From Planctomycetaceae bacterium (GTDB taxonomy: Bacteria > Planctomycetota > Planctomycetia > Pirellulales > Thermoguttaceae), in contig JAIRYX010000054.1 in the NCBI GenBank assembly GCA_031267635.1, positions 1-6,660 on the forward strand: a DNA stretch of 6,660 bases. Reading direction: 5' to 3'. A model generated the notes under the pieces. The model worked only from the letters and a program-made list of their open reading frames with translations, was not told the DNA's origin and searched no databases. Shown in pieces: positions 6,154 through 6,660 of this stretch. The position numbers were made by a program, and so were the translations under genes. The stretch's first letter is position 1, and each line of letters begins with the position of its first letter.

Positions 6154-6242
6154 GGGAACTTCTAAAAACCTGATTTTCAACAAACGTGACCGTTGACAAA
6201 TAAGGGTTTACGAATATTTGGGAGAGGTTTTTAGAAGTTCCC
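6154..6242. mobile_element. 89-bp MITE-like element with 18-bp perfect terminal inverted repeats
   Basis: GGGAACTTCTAAAAACCT (6154-6171) and its exact reverse complement (6225-6242) bound an 89-bp segment with no coding capacity. The tetranucleotide ATCA occurs directly on both sides (6150-6153 and 6243-6246), as a target-site duplication would. A non-autonomous mobile element is the best reading. A large stem-loop that is not mobile is the alternative. Which transposase would act on it is unknown. Confidence 0.6.
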
Positions 6243-6246
6243 ATCA

Positions 6247-6540
6247 ATAGTTCACTGCAAGAGGAAATCCGCTTGCGGCGCTATCCACTATTATTGCCCC
6301 ATCTTGTCTTTCGTTTTGTAGCCAATTACCAAGCCAACACGCTGACCGAACATTCCTCGCAATCTTTTTTGTCCCACTTTTTTACACTACAGAGAGTTTC
6401 TAAAAACCGTATTAATTTACGAATTTTATTTTTGGGGGGGTATTTTTGTTTTAATTTTCGCGAAATTCGTTTAGAATTTTGCATTCAGCATTGATTTTAT
6501 GCTGAATTATTTGGAATTTTGCGCAGTATCTCCTTGAATA
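6247..6540. other. Gene-free AT-rich region with a decayed element copy and a small hairpin
   Basis: No convincing gene is present. Positions 6392-6409 match the left arm of the 89-bp element at 14 of 18 bases, including TTCTAAAAACC exactly. TTTACGAAT at 6416-6424 also matches an internal block of that element (6207-6215), in the same order, so this looks like a shortened relic. ATTCAGCAT (6483-6491) and ATGCTGAAT (6499-6507) form a 9-bp hairpin with a 7-nt loop and no T-tract. Confidence 0.45.
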
Positions 6541-6660
6541 TCACTTGAGTAGACACATTGCCCGTCTCATGTTGGCGGCGAGGTTTCGCATTCCGATCCA
6601 AAATCTTGCACGTTGTCCGCCTATCGTTCGTAATGTCTCATCGCCCATCCGCTTCTTTTG
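6541..6660 (-). CDS. C-terminal 39 residues of a protein, possibly a transposase (5' partial)
   Basis: Reading the minus strand from the right edge gives 39 codons ending in TGA at 6541-6543. The peptide is basic: it begins QKKRMGDETLRTIGG and ends MRNLAANMRRAMCLLK. The closing NLAxxMRRxxxxLLK helix resembles the end of DDE transposases of the IS4/ISAs1 type, where a similar [LM]RNLAxxLL helix follows the last catalytic glutamate. The match is short and from memory, so this is a tentative call. The MITE-like repeats just to its left fit a mobile-element-rich end. The start lies outside the window, and whether the gene is intact cannot be seen. Confidence 0.4.
   Translation of the reverse strand, partial: QKKRMGDETLRTIGGQRARFWIGMRNLAANMRRAMCLLK

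Noticed and set aside
6099..6242. One composite structure joining the terminator and the 89-bp inverted repeat
   Set aside because: The terminator has its own complete stem and T-tract, and the element has its own borders with flanking ATCA, so they are separate.
6273..6494. 73-codon plus-strand open frame after the MITE-like element
   Set aside because: It starts with TTG, has no ribosome-binding site, crosses the decayed repeat and a G-run, and its peptide has no recognisable motif.

Overview
The window reads as a chromosomal segment of a moderate- to low-GC Gram-negative bacterium. A planctomycete is the best guess. That guess rests on the flavour of the lysyl-tRNA synthetase, on a LarA-like DUF2088 protein, on a secreted Gly/Tyr-rich protein whose C-terminal domain resembles a family I remember from Planctomycetes, and on weak or absent Shine-Dalgarno sites. 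No rRNA, tRNA or CRISPR array is visible.

Layout. Positions 3-461 (+) are the C-terminal end of a surface-type parallel beta-helix protein with Pmp-like repeats. A hairpin followed by T residues (604-640) comes next. A short LarA/DUF2088-like protein follows at 666-1343 (+). Between it and the convergent lysS gene lies a 381-nt gene-free stretch. It holds two back-to-back inverted repeats: an 18-bp perfect hairpin and a roughly 184-nt imperfect foldback. On the minus strand, nifS-type cysteine desulfurase (3352-4581) is followed 100 nt downstream by lysS (1725-3251), probably as one transcription unit. A degenerate 9-nt tandem repeat sits at the junction and forms the last codons and stop of nifS. 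A 492-nt divergent intergenic region separates nifS from a secreted Gly/Tyr-rich protein (5074-6018, +). That gene ends inside an 18-nt tandem repeat and is followed by a clear Rho-independent terminator. The right end has an 89-bp MITE-like element with 18-bp perfect terminal inverted repeats and a 4-bp flanking direct repeat, a decayed relative of it, and the C-terminal 39 codons of a minus-strand gene that may be a transposase.

How the genes relate. nifS (sulfur mobilisation for Fe-S clusters and thio-modified tRNA) and lysS (tRNA charging) are housekeeping genes with no strict pathway link. The beta-helix protein and the Gly-rich protein are probably envelope or extracellular proteins. 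I see no defence system, biosynthetic cluster or phage module. The most unusual content is the Gly/Tyr-rich secreted protein and the density of intergenic repeats: two foldbacks, one MITE-like element, and GGGAC-containing tandem repeats that overlap two different stop codons.
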